NCBI RefSeq assembly: GCF_018588885.1
Contig: NZ_JAFFIW010000040.1
Location: forward strand, 1 to 54,941
Direction of reading: 5' to 3'
Length of the DNA stretch: 54,941 bases
Source of the DNA: Mesorhizobium sp. dw_380
GTDB lineage: Bacteria; Pseudomonadota; Alphaproteobacteria; Rhizobiales; Rhizobiaceae
The position numbers were made by a program, and so were the translations under genes. The notes beneath the pieces were generated by a model, which did no database searches, was not told the origin of the DNA, and saw only the letters and a list, made by a program, of their open reading frames with translations. Below, one piece after another: positions 27,517 through 38,983 of this stretch (position 1 is its first letter; every line of letters starts with the position of its first letter).

Positions 27517-27540
27517 TCGGCAGGTCCACGAGACGTCGAT

Positions 27541-27570
27541 AAAAAAGGGCGGTTGCCCGGCCTTTTTTCG
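27541..27570. terminator. Bidirectional terminator between ftsK and fsa
   Basis: AAAAAAGGGC, a short loop region and CCGGCCTTTTTT form a hairpin with A-run on one side and T-run on the other, lying 25 bases after the ftsK stop codon and 20 bases after the end of the convergent fsa gene. Such symmetrical A/T flanked stems terminate in both directions. Confidence 0.7.
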
Positions 27571-27588
27571 TATCGGATATCGGATCGC

Positions 27589-28245
27589 TCAGCTGATCTT
27601 CTGGCCGGTCTTGGCCCAGTCGGCGAGGAAGGCGGCGAGGCCCTTGTCGGTCAGCGGATGGTTGACCAGCGCCTTCAGCGTCGCCGGCGGCGCGGTAATG
27701 ACATCGGCGCCGATCAGGGCCGCCTGCTTGACGTGATTCACCGTGCGCACCGAAGCGGTCAGGATCTCGGTCTGGTAATCGTAATTGTCGTAGATCTGGC
27801 GGATCTCCTGGATCAGCTCCATGCCGTCCGAGCCGGTGTCGTCGATCCGGCCGACGAAGGGCGAGATGAAGGATGCGCCGGCCTTGGCGGCGAGCAGCGC
27901 CTGGTTGGCCGAGAAGCACAGGGTGACGTTGACCATGCGGTTCATCTGGGTGCGGATCGTCTTGCAGGCCTTCAGCCCATCGAGCGTCAACGGCACCTTG
28001 ATGCAGACATTGGGCGCGATCTTGGCCAGCACTTCGGCCTCCGCCATCATGTTCTTGTATTCGGTGGCCACCACTTCGGCCGAAACCGGGCCTTCTACGA
28101 TATCGCAGATCTGCTTGGTGACCTCGGAGATCTTGCCTCCCGATTTGAGAATGAGAGACGGATTGGTGGTGACGCCGTCGAGCAGCCCCAGATCGTTCAG
28201 CTCACGGATATCCTTGATGTCGGCGGTATCGACAAAAAATTTCAT
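27589..28245 (-). CDS. fsa: Fructose-6-phosphate aldolase / short transaldolase (TalC/MipB type)
   Basis: The 218-residue product is a short transaldolase of the FSA/TalC group, half the length of classic TalB. The Schiff-base lysine is K83 in CIKVPLTLDG; other signatures are KFFVDTADI at the N-terminus, DGVTTNPSLILK (23-34) and ISPFVGRIDDTG. Members convert sedoheptulose-7-P plus glyceraldehyde-3-P, or split fructose-6-P; which of the two applies cannot be told from sequence alone. The ATG at 28245 has AGGAGA at 8-base spacing. The order fsa-priA-atp is common in rhizobia. Confidence 0.9.
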   Translation of the reverse strand: MKFFVDTADIKDIRELNDLGLLDGVTTNPSLILKSGGKISEVTKQICDIVEGPVSAEVVATEYKNMMAEAEVLAKIAPNVCIKVPLTLDGLKACKTIRTQMNRMVNVTLCFSANQALLAAKAGASFISPFVGRIDDTGSDGMELIQEIRQIYDNYDYQTEILTASVRTVNHVKQAALIGADVITAPPATLKALVNHPLTDKGLAAFLADWAKTGQKIS

Positions 28246-28335
28246 GGCGGGTCTCCTGAAGATTTTCATGTGCATGCCATGCACATTCGGGGTCGGCCTT
28301 TGATCTAGACCAAAGTCAGGGCAAGGTCACGCCTC

Positions 28336-30519
28336 ATGATTGAAGATTCGCCCTTTGTCGCAGCCGCACCGGTGCTGGTGCCGATGCCTGCCGAACGCCC
28401 CTACACCTATGCCGTGCCAGCCGGCATGCGCGTGGTGCCGGGCTCGATCGTACGCGTGCCGCTCGGGCCGCGCCAGGTCGCCGGCATCGTCTGGGATGGC
28501 GCGGTCGAGACGGTCGACGCGAAAAAACTGCGCCCGATCGAACAGGTCTTCGACTGCCCGCCGATCGACCGCGCCATGCGCCGTTTCGTCGACTGGGTGG
28601 CACAGTACACGCTGTCGGCGCCGGGCATGGTGGCGCGCATGCTGCTCCGTGCGCCGGAGGCCTTTGACCCGGAACCCTGGATCGAGGGGCTGCTGCGGAC
28701 GCCCGTTATGCCCGACCGGATGACGGATGCGCGGACGCGTGTGCTGGAAACGGCCGAGGGCGGACTTGCCTGGACGCGATCAGGCCTTGCCCACGCTGCC
28801 GGCGTGTCGTCGACGGTGATCGAGGGGCTCAAGGCGCAAGGCGTGTTCGAGACGGTGATGATCCCGCCGCGTCCGGTGGTGGCCGCGCCCGACCCAAGCT
28901 ATGCCGTGCCCGAATTGATGGCGGACCAGAATGATGCGGCGCAGATGCTGCGCGCCAATGTCGCGGCCGGTGCGTTCAATGTCGCGCTGCTCGACGGCGT
29001 CACCGGTTCGGGCAAGACGGAGGTTTATTTCGAAGCGGTGGCGGCCGCGCTCGACCAGGGCAAGCAGGTGTTGATCCTGCTGCCGGAAATCGCGCTGACC
29101 CACGCTTTCCTCGAACGCTTCCAGCGCCGCTTCGGCGCCAAGCCGGGCGAATGGCATTCCGACCTGCCGCCAAGGATGCGCGAACGGGTCTGGCGGCAAG
29201 TGGCGGAAGGCGGCGTGCGCGTGGTCGCCGGCGCGCGCTCGGCGCTGTTCCTGCCGTTCAAGGAGCTTGGCCTGATCGTCGTCGACGAAGAGCACGACCC
29301 CGCCTACAAGCAGGAAGACCGCGTCTTCTACAATGCGCGCGACATGGCGGTGGTGCGCGGCCATATTGGCAGTTTTCCGGTGGTGCTGGCCTCGGCGACG
29401 CCATCGGTCGAAAGCCGCGTCAATGCCCAGCAAGGTCGATACAACAGGGCTGTTCTCTCCGCTCGCTTCGCAGAAGCGGCTCTCCCCCATCTCAAGGCGA
29501 TCGATATGCGCCGGGCGCCGCCGGCGCGTGGCGGGTTCCTTTCGCCGGTGCTGCTCGACCATATGCGCCGGACGCTGGAGAGGAAGGAACAATCGCTCCT
29601 GTTCCTCAACCGGCGCGGCTATGCGCCGCTGACGCTGTGCCGCGTCTGCGGCCACCGTTTCGGCTGTCCGGTCTGTTCGGCCTGGCTGGTCGAGCACCGG
29701 TTTCGCGGCCAGTTGGTCTGCCACCATTGCGGTCACAATGAGCGCCGCCCCGAAGCTTGCCCGGAATGTGGCACGCTCGATCATCTGGTCGCCTGCGGAC
29801 CAGGCGTCGAGCGCATCGCCGAGGAGGTGGTCACGCATTTCCCCGACGCGCGCACCATCGTTTTGTCGTCCGACCTGATGGGCGGCGTGCGCCGGCTGCG
29901 ATTGGAGCTAGAGGCGATCGTCGATGGCGAGGCCGACATCGTCATCGGCACGCAGCTTGTCGCCAAGGGGCACAACTTTCCCAATATGACGCTGGTCGGC
30001 GTCGTCGATGCCGATCTCGGCCTTGCCAATGGCGATCCGCGCGCCGCCGAACGCACGTTCCAGCTGCTCAGCCAGGTGACCGGCCGCGCCGGCCGCACCG
30101 GCAAGAAGAGCCTCGGCCTGCTGCAGACCTTCCAGCCTGAGCACCCGGTGATGCGGGCGATCGTTTCTGGTGATGCCGAGGCGTTTTACGAGCGCGAGAT
30201 CGCCGAGCGTGAGCGGGCGGCCTTGCCGCCCTTCGGCCGGCTGGCCGGCGTCATCGTCAGCGCTGTGACACGAGCGGAAGCCGAGGGCCACGCGCGCGGC
30301 CTGCGCCGCGCCGCGCCAGAGGCCAATGATCTGTTCGTGCTCGGGCCAGCCGAGGCGCCATTGTCCCTGCTCGGCGGCCGCCATCGCTTCCGCCTGCTGA
30401 TCCAGGGCGAACGGCGCGCCGACATGCAAGGCTTCATCCGGGCCATGCTGGCCAACGGGCCGAAGCAGCGTGGCTCGGTGAGGGTGCAGGTCGACATCGA
30501 TCCGCAGAGCTTTTTGTAA
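28336..30519 (+). CDS. priA: Primosomal protein N' (replication restart helicase PriA)
   Basis: The 727-residue helicase restarts stalled replication forks. The N-terminal 3'-DNA-binding domain begins about FVAAAPVLVPMPAERPYTYAV. Walker A is GVTGSGKT (221-228), the DEEH box is at 317-320, and a paired C4 zinc region (CRVCGHRFGCPVCS to CHHCGHNERRPEACPECG) follows near 435-480. The helicase motif GTQLVAKGHNFPNMTLVGV and GRAGRTGKK are present. The ATG at 28336 is the first codon of the conserved start. It is divergent from fsa. Confidence 0.97.
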   Translation: MIEDSPFVAAAPVLVPMPAERPYTYAVPAGMRVVPGSIVRVPLGPRQVAGIVWDGAVETVDAKKLRPIEQVFDCPPIDRAMRRFVDWVAQYTLSAPGMVARMLLRAPEAFDPEPWIEGLLRTPVMPDRMTDARTRVLETAEGGLAWTRSGLAHAAGVSSTVIEGLKAQGVFETVMIPPRPVVAAPDPSYAVPELMADQNDAAQMLRANVAAGAFNVALLDGVTGSGKTEVYFEAVAAALDQGKQVLILLPEIALTHAFLERFQRRFGAKPGEWHSDLPPRMRERVWRQVAEGGVRVVAGARSALFLPFKELGLIVVDEEHDPAYKQEDRVFYNARDMAVVRGHIGSFPVVLASATPSVESRVNAQQGRYNRAVLSARFAEAALPHLKAIDMRRAPPARGGFLSPVLLDHMRRTLERKEQSLLFLNRRGYAPLTLCRVCGHRFGCPVCSAWLVEHRFRGQLVCHHCGHNERRPEACPECGTLDHLVACGPGVERIAEEVVTHFPDARTIVLSSDLMGGVRRLRLELEAIVDGEADIVIGTQLVAKGHNFPNMTLVGVVDADLGLANGDPRAAERTFQLLSQVTGRAGRTGKKSLGLLQTFQPEHPVMRAIVSGDAEAFYEREIAERERAALPPFGRLAGVIVSAVTRAEAEGHARGLRRAAPEANDLFVLGPAEAPLSLLGGRHRFRLLIQGERRADMQGFIRAMLANGPKQRGSVRVQVDIDPQSFL

Positions 30520-30568
30520 GGCCGCGTTTTTAGCGATAGGCTGCCTCCAGCGAGAAACGGAAGATCAC

Positions 30569-31264
30569 ATGAAAACCCTCGGCCTTCTGGGCGGCATGAG
30601 TTGGGAATCGACCGCCATCTACTATCGCCTGCTCAACGAGATCGTGCGCGAGCGGCTGGGCGGGCTGCATTCGGCGAAACTGCTGCTCTGGTCGTTCGAC
30701 TTTGCCGAGATCGCCGAGCGGCAGCATCATGGCGACTGGGAAGGTGCGGGCATGCTTCTCGTCGAGGCTGCGCGCAGGCTCGAGGCAGGCGGCGCGGACG
30801 GGCTGCTTCTGTGCACCAACACCATGCACAAGCTGGCCGACCAGGTGCAGGGCGCGGTGTCGATCCCGTTGATCCACATCGCCGACGCCACGGCGGTGGC
30901 GATCAAGCGCGCCGGCATGCAGCGCCCGGCGCTGCTGGCGACGCGCTTCACCATGGAGCAGGATTTCTACAAGGGCCGGCTCGCCGACAAACATGGCCTT
31001 TCACCAGTGGTGCCCGATGCCGCGGGGCGCGACATGATGCACCGCGTCATCTATGAGGAACTGTGCCAGGGCATCGTCACCGAGGCCTCGAAGACAGCCT
31101 ACATCGCCGAGGCCGAACGCCTGCGCCGCGAAGAGGATGCCGACAGTATCATCATGGGCTGCACCGAGATCACCATGCTGATCGGACAGCGCGATTTCGA
31201 CATTCCGGTCTTCGACACGACGCGCATCCATGCCGAGGCGGCAGTGGAATTCGCGCTCGGTTGA
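30569..31264 (+). CDS. Aspartate/glutamate racemase family protein
   Basis: The 231-residue product begins KTLGLLGGMSWESTAIYYRLLN, the signature of the YgeA/aspartate racemase family. The two catalytic cysteines are C82 in LLLCTNTMHK and C198 in MGCTEITMLI, which exchange protons at C-alpha without PLP. Family enzymes racemise Asp, Glu or broader substrates; the substrate here is unknown. It follows priA by 49 bases and may be cotranscribed with it. The ATG at 30569 follows GGAAG at 6 bases. Confidence 0.88.
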   Translation: MKTLGLLGGMSWESTAIYYRLLNEIVRERLGGLHSAKLLLWSFDFAEIAERQHHGDWEGAGMLLVEAARRLEAGGADGLLLCTNTMHKLADQVQGAVSIPLIHIADATAVAIKRAGMQRPALLATRFTMEQDFYKGRLADKHGLSPVVPDAAGRDMMHRVIYEELCQGIVTEASKTAYIAEAERLRREEDADSIIMGCTEITMLIGQRDFDIPVFDTTRIHAEAAVEFALG

Positions 31265-31282
31265 TGTGCCTCCTGTCCTGAC

Positions 31283-31350
31283 GCAATTCCCAAGGGAAAG
31301 CGCGCTTTTCCCGGGGAAAACTGTTTCAGACTTTTCCTCGCATCGCTTTG
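31283..31350. repeat. Diverged RIME-like element
   Basis: The stretch ACGCAATTCCCAAGGGAAA...GGGGAAAACTGTTTCAGACTTTTCC (shown in part) resembles the rhizobial RIME consensus, in which GCAATTCC, GGAAAAC and ACTTTTCC follow one another. The copy is degenerate and lies between the racemase gene and the small membrane protein gene. Confidence 0.45.
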
Positions 31351-31432
31351 AAAGTGCCGGCAGCCATCTGGCGCGGCGTTTTTCCTCCGCTAGAATGCCC
31401 GCAATTTCAAAACAGGCATTTCGAGGGACAAG

Positions 31433-31828
31433 ATGGATTTTGCGTTTCCATGGCCGGCGAGCCAAGGCGAATGGCTGGCATGGTCGAGCGCCGCCGTCAC
31501 CGTGCTGCTCGGGCTGGTGTTCTTCCTGGCGCCTGGGCTCGCCTTCCGCATCCTGCGCCTGCAGGCCAGGCCGGAGAAAGCGGCGGCGATTGCCGAAGCG
31601 CGCGGCCGGATGTCGGGCTTCTATCTCGGCGTCGGCCTGTGCTGCATCCTCCTGGCGCAGCCGCTGGTCTACATGGCGCTCGGCTTCTCCTGGCTGTTCA
31701 CCGCCTTCGGCCGGCTGCTGTCAATGATGTCGGACGGCGCAAACACACCTTTCAATTGGGCTTCCATTGTGGTGGAATTGGCCTTGGCGGCGTTGCCGCT
31801 CGCCTTTGCCTTCGGCTTTGTGCCCTGA
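31433..31828 (+). CDS. Small membrane protein, DUF4345-like
   Basis: The 131-residue product is hydrophobic, with likely membrane segments at about 16-36 (WSSAAVTVLLGLVFFLAPGL), 62-90 (FYLGVGLCCILLAQPLVYMAL) and 108-129 (IVVELALAALPLAFAFGFV). It resembles the DUF4345 family of small bacterial membrane proteins; the match is by general pattern and not certain. No function is known. It lies between the racemase gene and the ATP synthase operon and is independent of both by spacing. Confidence 0.7.
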   Translation: MDFAFPWPASQGEWLAWSSAAVTVLLGLVFFLAPGLAFRILRLQARPEKAAAIAEARGRMSGFYLGVGLCCILLAQPLVYMALGFSWLFTAFGRLLSMMSDGANTPFNWASIVVELALAALPLAFAFGFVP

Positions 31829-32074
31829 ATCCAAGGGTATTCCGGCGCGCAGGACCCGAGTCTTTCGCCGGATGCGACAATAGTGCCTGAAAACCATGCG
31901 GAACGACGCATTGCGGTCTTAAAATGCCTGTGCTAGACGGCAATCGACTTTCGGCCGGGGATAGCGGAAGCCGCGTCTCCGTGCTTGGAAAAATGCAGTA
32001 AGGTCAAAGATTTAGCCAGAGTTTTTGCTCGCGCCAACAATCTGCGGCCTGTCAGACAAGAGAAAAGACGGTCC

Positions 32075-32634
32075 GTGGCTCAATCGTCATCGCCAATCTC
32101 AGGTGTCGCAGAACGCTATGCGGGTTCGCTGTTCGAACTCGCCCTGCAGGCAAATTCCGTGGCCAAGGTCGAGGCCGACCTCAGCAGTTTCGAGGCCATG
32201 CTCGCGGGCAGCGCCGACCTCACCCGGCTGATCAACAGCCCGGTGTTTTCCAGCGAGGACCAGGCCAAGGCCATCGCGGCGATCGCCGACAAGGCCGGCA
32301 TCACTGGGCTGACCGGCAACTTCCTGCGCGTCGTCGCCCGCAACCGCCGGCTGTTCGCCGTGCCCGGCATGATCAAGGCGTTCCGCCAGATCGCCGCCGA
32401 GCACCGTGGCGAGACCGCTGCCGAGGTGACGTCGGCTCATGAGCTGACGGCGGCCCAGCAGACCGAACTCAAGGCGGCGCTGAAAAGCGTTGCCGGCAAG
32501 GACGTGGCCATCTCCGTCACCGTCGATCCGTCGCTGCTCGGCGGGCTGGTGGTCAAGATGGGCTCGCGCCAGATCGATACGTCGCTCAAAACCAAACTCA
32601 ATTCGCTCAAGCTTGCACTGAAAGAGGTCGGCTG

Positions 32635-32635
<1 letters not shown>
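32075..32635 (+). CDS. atpH: F1 ATP synthase subunit delta
   Basis: The 186-residue delta subunit (OSCP-like) links F1 to the peripheral stalk. It begins AQSSSPISGVAERYAGSLFE, has VVARNRRLFAVPGMIKAF in the centre and ends with the beta-rich SVTVDPSLLGGLVVKMGS and IDTSLKTKLNSLKLAL. The start is a GTG at 32075, fixed by the conserved N-terminus; the upstream in-frame part is unrelated. There is no strong Shine-Dalgarno. It is the first gene of atpHAGDC, and its stop overlaps the atpA start by one base (TGATG). The F0 genes are not in this window, as is usual for alphaproteobacteria. Confidence 0.95.
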
Positions 32636-34164
<1,529 letters not shown>

Positions 34165-34210
34165 GCGAAGCGCCAGTCCGGATGAGACAAGACGGGATCA
34201 GGTTTGAAGC

Positions 34211-35095
34211 ATGCCTTCATTAAAAGACCTTCGTAACCGTATCGCCTCGGTCAAGGCGACGCAGAAGATCACCAAGGCGATGCAGATGGTCGCCGCGGCG
34301 AAGCTGCGCCGTGCTCAAGAGGCCGCGGAAGCGGCGCGCCCCTATTCGGAGCGCATGGGTTCCGTGCTGGCCAACATCACCCAGGCGATCGGCGGCGGCG
34401 GCGATGCCCCGGCGCTGATGACCGGCACCGGCAAGGACGACGTGCATCTGCTGGTCGTCTGCACCGCCGAGCGCGGCCTGTGCGGCGGCTTCAACTCGCA
34501 GATCGCCCGTCACGCCCGCGACCATATCCGCAGGCTGCTGGCCGACGGCAAGCAGGTCAAGATCATCTGCGTCGGCAAGAAGGGTTTCGATATCCTGCGC
34601 CGCGACTATGCCTCGATGATCCTCGAGCGCATCGACCTGCGCGAGGTCAAGACGCTCGGCTTCGTCAATGCCGATGCCATCGCCAAAAAGGTCATCCACC
34701 TCTTCGACGAAGGCGCCTTCGACGTCTGCACGCTGTTCTATTCGCAGTTCAAGTCGGTGATCAGCCAGATCCCGACCGCGCAGCAGATCATCCCGGCCGG
34801 TGTGGCTTCGACTCCAGCCGAGGCGATGGAGGGCGGCAATGCCGTCTATGAATATGAGCCGGAGCCGGGCGAGATCCTCTCCGACCTCATCCCGCGCAAC
34901 ATCGCGGTGCAGATCTTCCGCGCGCTGCTCGAAAACGCGGCCGGCGAAATGGGTGCCAAGATGAGCGCCATGGACAATGCGACGCGCAACGCCGGCGATA
35001 TGATCAACAAGCTGTCGATCACCTATAACCGCCAGCGGCAGGCGCAGATCACCAAGGAACTGATCGAAATCATTTCGGGCGCCGAGGCGCTCTAG
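34211..35095 (+). CDS. atpG: F1 ATP synthase subunit gamma
   Basis: The 294-residue gamma subunit is the central rotor shaft. It starts PSLKDLRNRIASVKATQKIT with the long N-terminal helix, contains TAERGLCGGFNSQIARHA (about 86-105), and ends with the C-terminal helix MDNATRNAGDMINKLSITY NRQRQAQITKELIEI, here split for display. Length fits the family. The gap of 46 bases from atpA carries GGGATC-type sequence but no clear Shine-Dalgarno. Confidence 0.97.
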   Translation: MPSLKDLRNRIASVKATQKITKAMQMVAAAKLRRAQEAAEAARPYSERMGSVLANITQAIGGGGDAPALMTGTGKDDVHLLVVCTAERGLCGGFNSQIARHARDHIRRLLADGKQVKIICVGKKGFDILRRDYASMILERIDLREVKTLGFVNADAIAKKVIHLFDEGAFDVCTLFYSQFKSVISQIPTAQQIIPAGVASTPAEAMEGGNAVYEYEPEPGEILSDLIPRNIAVQIFRALLENAAGEMGAKMSAMDNATRNAGDMINKLSITYNRQRQAQITKELIEIISGAEAL

Positions 35096-35164
35096 GCGCG
35101 GTCGGGGGGCCATCGGCCCACGACCGGACCGCGTGAGAAACAAAGGACGAAAAGGGTAAAGACG

Positions 35165-36760
<1,596 letters not shown>

Positions 36761-36860
36761 GAAGCGAATAGCGAATAGCGAATAGGGAGTAGCGAATAGG
36801 GCAAGGTGGGCCGAGCGAGTTTCTTCTCTACTCGCTACTCACTATTCCCTACTCGCTAAG
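36761..36860. repeat. Heptamer tandem repeat and inverted repeat between atpD and atpC
   Basis: Left arm: units GCGAATA at 36764, 36771 and 36778, then GGGAGTA at 36785 and GCGAATA at 36792. Right arm: TACTCGC (36829), TACTCAC (36836), TATTCCC (36843), TACTCGC (36850), which are reverse complements of GCGAGTA/GTGAGTA/GGGAATA/GCGAGTA. The two arms can pair imperfectly around a 30-base loop in the mRNA just upstream of the atpC start codon. Confidence 0.8.
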
Positions 36861-36865
36861 TAATC

Positions 36866-37273
36866 ATGGCTGAAGCTTTCAAGTTCGAACTGGTTTCTCC
36901 GGAACGCCTGCTGGTTTCCGCCGAGGTCGAATCCGTCGTCATTCCGGGCGCCGAAGGCGAGATGACGGTGATGGCGCATCACGCGCCGGTCATGACCACG
37001 ATCAAGCCGGGCGTCGTCACGGTGAAAAACGCGTCTGGCGGCGAAGAGCGCTATGTCGTGTTCGGCGGTTTTGCCGACATCGTTGCGGCCGGCTGCACGC
37101 TGCTGGCGGAATCGGCTGTCGCGGTGAAAGATGTCGACCGCGCCGATCTCGCGCGCCGCATCCAGGAAGCTAAAGAGGACGCCGCCGACGCCAAGGACGA
37201 CCAGGCGCGCAGCAAGGCGGAACAGTTCCTCAGCCAGCTCACCACGCTGGAAGGCGCTATCCTGCCGGCGTGA
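36866..37273 (+). CDS. atpC: F1 ATP synthase subunit epsilon
   Basis: The 135-residue epsilon subunit begins AEAFKFELVSPERLLVSAEV and has the beta-sandwich ending VVFGGFADIVAAGCTLLAES, followed by the two C-terminal helices (DLARRIQEAKEDAADA). It inhibits ATP hydrolysis and couples rotation. No clear Shine-Dalgarno precedes the ATG at 36866, because the heptamer hairpin lies immediately upstream (36761-36860). It is the last gene of the operon; a terminator follows. Confidence 0.96.
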   Translation: MAEAFKFELVSPERLLVSAEVESVVIPGAEGEMTVMAHHAPVMTTIKPGVVTVKNASGGEERYVVFGGFADIVAAGCTLLAESAVAVKDVDRADLARRIQEAKEDAADAKDDQARSKAEQFLSQLTTLEGAILPA

Positions 37274-37296
37274 AATTCGCTTCAGATGACTTGATG

Positions 37297-37323
37297 AAAA
37301 GCGGGGCCTTGCCTCGCTTTTTT
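37297..37323 (+). terminator. Terminator of the atp operon
   Basis: AAAAGCGGGGC-CTTG-CCTCGCTTTTTTT is a compact hairpin with a T-run, 23 bases after the atpC stop codon. It also abuts the stop codon of the convergent dehydrogenase gene and can work for both. Confidence 0.8.
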
Positions 37324-38818
37324 ATTCAGACGCCAAGCCTGCAAAGGCAGCTGCTGGCCCGCCACGGCGCAACTGTTCGAGATGGCCAGCTGTGAGATCC
37401 ATCAATCTTTCGCGCCCTGTCTCGCCATCGGCATAGCCGGCCAGATCAAAAACCGCTGTGGTGGTTTCTGCGGCAGACAGGCGTCTGTCGCCGATCGCCG
37501 TTATCGGCGCGTCGAGCGGATCAGTGAAATGGCTTTCGGGCAAGGTCTTGCCGCGCGCCTCGCACGCCGCGATCCAGGCGGCGATCACCAGCGTCAAGTG
37601 CTTGGGCAATGCGCCCGCACGGAGGCATTCGACGGCCGAAGCGATGATGCGCTGCGGTAGTTTCTGGCTGCCGTCATTGGCGATTTGCGCCGTGCGGTGG
37701 GCGAGCGCTGTGTTGGAGAAACGCTCGGCAAGTTCGGCCGTGTAGGCTGATGTGTCGAGCCCGGCATCCCTGGGCAATGTTGGAATGGCCTCTTCCCACA
37801 GCGCGTCGACGAACTGTCTTATCGCCGGATCGGCAAAGGCGCGGTCGACGGTTGCGTGGCCGCTGAGCAGGCCGAGATAGGCGATGCCCGAATGCGCACC
37901 GTTGAGCAGCCGCAGCTTCATGTCCTCGTAGGGGGCGACATCCCTGACCATGGTGACGCCGAATTTTTCCCAGGCCGGGCGGCCCGTCGGGAAATTGTCT
38001 TCGATCACCCACTGGCGGAAGGGTTCGGTCATAACAGGCCAGGCATCCTGTATACCGAGTTCACCGGCGATCCGGGTCCGGTCGGCATCGGTGGTCGCCG
38101 GCACGATGCGGTCGACCATGCTGGAGGGAAACGCGACCTGGTCGGCGATGTGGCTGAAGAGGCTGGCATCGCCCGTCGCGCCGAGCTTGGCATCGCGCAA
38201 TTTTGCGAATTCGGTCAGCAGCCGGTGCAGCGTGGCGCCGTTGGCCGGCAGGTTGTCGCAACAGAGCACGGTGAAGGGCGGGGTGCCGGCGATGCGCCGC
38301 CGGTCTAGCGCCTCGGCCAGAAAACCATGCGCCGTCTTCGGTATCAGCGGATTTGCCAGATCATGAACGATGTCGGGATGGACGCTGTCCAGTCCGCCGC
38401 CCGCTGCCCTGAGATAGGCCTTTTCGGTAATGGTCAGCGTGACCATGCGCGTGCGCGGATCGATCAGCGCGGCCAGCACCGCGCCCGGATCTTCCGGCGC
38501 CACCAGCATCGAGCCGATGGAGCCGATGACGCGGAGTTCCTCCTCGCCACTGCTGCGGATCGCCAGCGTGTAGAGTCCGTCCTGCGGCGCCAGCGCGTCG
38601 CGCGTATCGGGACTGCGCAAGGAGACACCGATGATGCCCCAGTCCGTCTCGCCGGCCGTCAGGCAGTCGTCGACATAGGCGGCCTGGTGGGCACGGTGGA
38701 AGGCGCCGACGCCAAGATGCACAATGCCCGGGCTGATGTGGCCGCGGTCATAGGCGGGCACAGTGACCGCGGCCGGCAGTGCCTGAACCGTGTCGTTGGA
38801 GAGGCGTCTGTTTGTCAT
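37322..38818 (-). CDS. Mannitol dehydrogenase family protein, probable fructuronate/mannonate reductase
   Basis: The 498-residue product is a long-chain mannitol dehydrogenase family enzyme. The NAD-binding GIVHLGVGAFHRAHQA lies at 31-46 and the catalytic K-x4-N-x2-H is K301, N306, H309 in MKLRLLNGAHSGIAYLG. The family includes mannitol, mannonate (UxuB), tagaturonate (UxaB) and arabinitol dehydrogenases. Because uxaC lies divergently beside it, reduction of D-fructuronate to D-mannonate is the best guess, but a mannitol dehydrogenase cannot be excluded. The ATG at 38818 is the natural start. It ends convergent to atpC. Confidence 0.85.
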   Translation of the reverse strand: MTNRRLSNDTVQALPAAVTVPAYDRGHISPGIVHLGVGAFHRAHQAAYVDDCLTAGETDWGIIGVSLRSPDTRDALAPQDGLYTLAIRSSGEEELRVIGSIGSMLVAPEDPGAVLAALIDPRTRMVTLTITEKAYLRAAGGGLDSVHPDIVHDLANPLIPKTAHGFLAEALDRRRIAGTPPFTVLCCDNLPANGATLHRLLTEFAKLRDAKLGATGDASLFSHIADQVAFPSSMVDRIVPATTDADRTRIAGELGIQDAWPVMTEPFRQWVIEDNFPTGRPAWEKFGVTMVRDVAPYEDMKLRLLNGAHSGIAYLGLLSGHATVDRAFADPAIRQFVDALWEEAIPTLPRDAGLDTSAYTAELAERFSNTALAHRTAQIANDGSQKLPQRIIASAVECLRAGALPKHLTLVIAAWIAACEARGKTLPESHFTDPLDAPITAIGDRRLSAAETTTAVFDLAGYADGETGRERLMDLTAGHLEQLRRGGPAAAFAGLASE

Positions 38819-38907
38819 GGCTCTTCGTGTCGGCTGGATAGGTATCGGTCAGCGGCGTAACATCCGCCTTCCTGCCGCACAATGGCGCAGGCGCATACGA
38901 AAGTCAT

Positions 38908-38932
38908 CATACAACAATCCATTTTTTGTATG
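38908..38932. promoter_or_regulatory. Inverted repeat operator in the uxaC/dehydrogenase divergent region
   Basis: CATACAA (38908-38914) and TTGTATG (38926-38932) are a perfect 7-bp inverted repeat with an 11-base A/T-rich centre, directly before the -35 element of uxaC. A FadR-type GntR regulator is encoded in the same cluster (43311) and is the obvious candidate to bind it and to control both divergent transcripts. Confidence 0.55.
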
Positions 38933-38961
38933 TTGACATTATTTCTTGCCGATCCTACCGA
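38933..38961 (+). promoter_or_regulatory. Candidate uxaC promoter
   Basis: TTGACA (38933-38938) matches the sigma-70 -35 consensus exactly. After 17 bases TACCGA (38956-38961) is a weaker -10 element. It overlaps the end of the inverted repeat at 38908-38932, so a bound regulator would hinder RNA polymerase. Confidence 0.5.
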
Positions 38962-38983
38962 TAGCCGCTCTGGGAGGATCACG

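Noticed and set aside
36761..36860. Heptamer repeats as a CRISPR array
   Set aside because: Units are 7 bases, directly adjacent and without spacers, and no cas gene is present.
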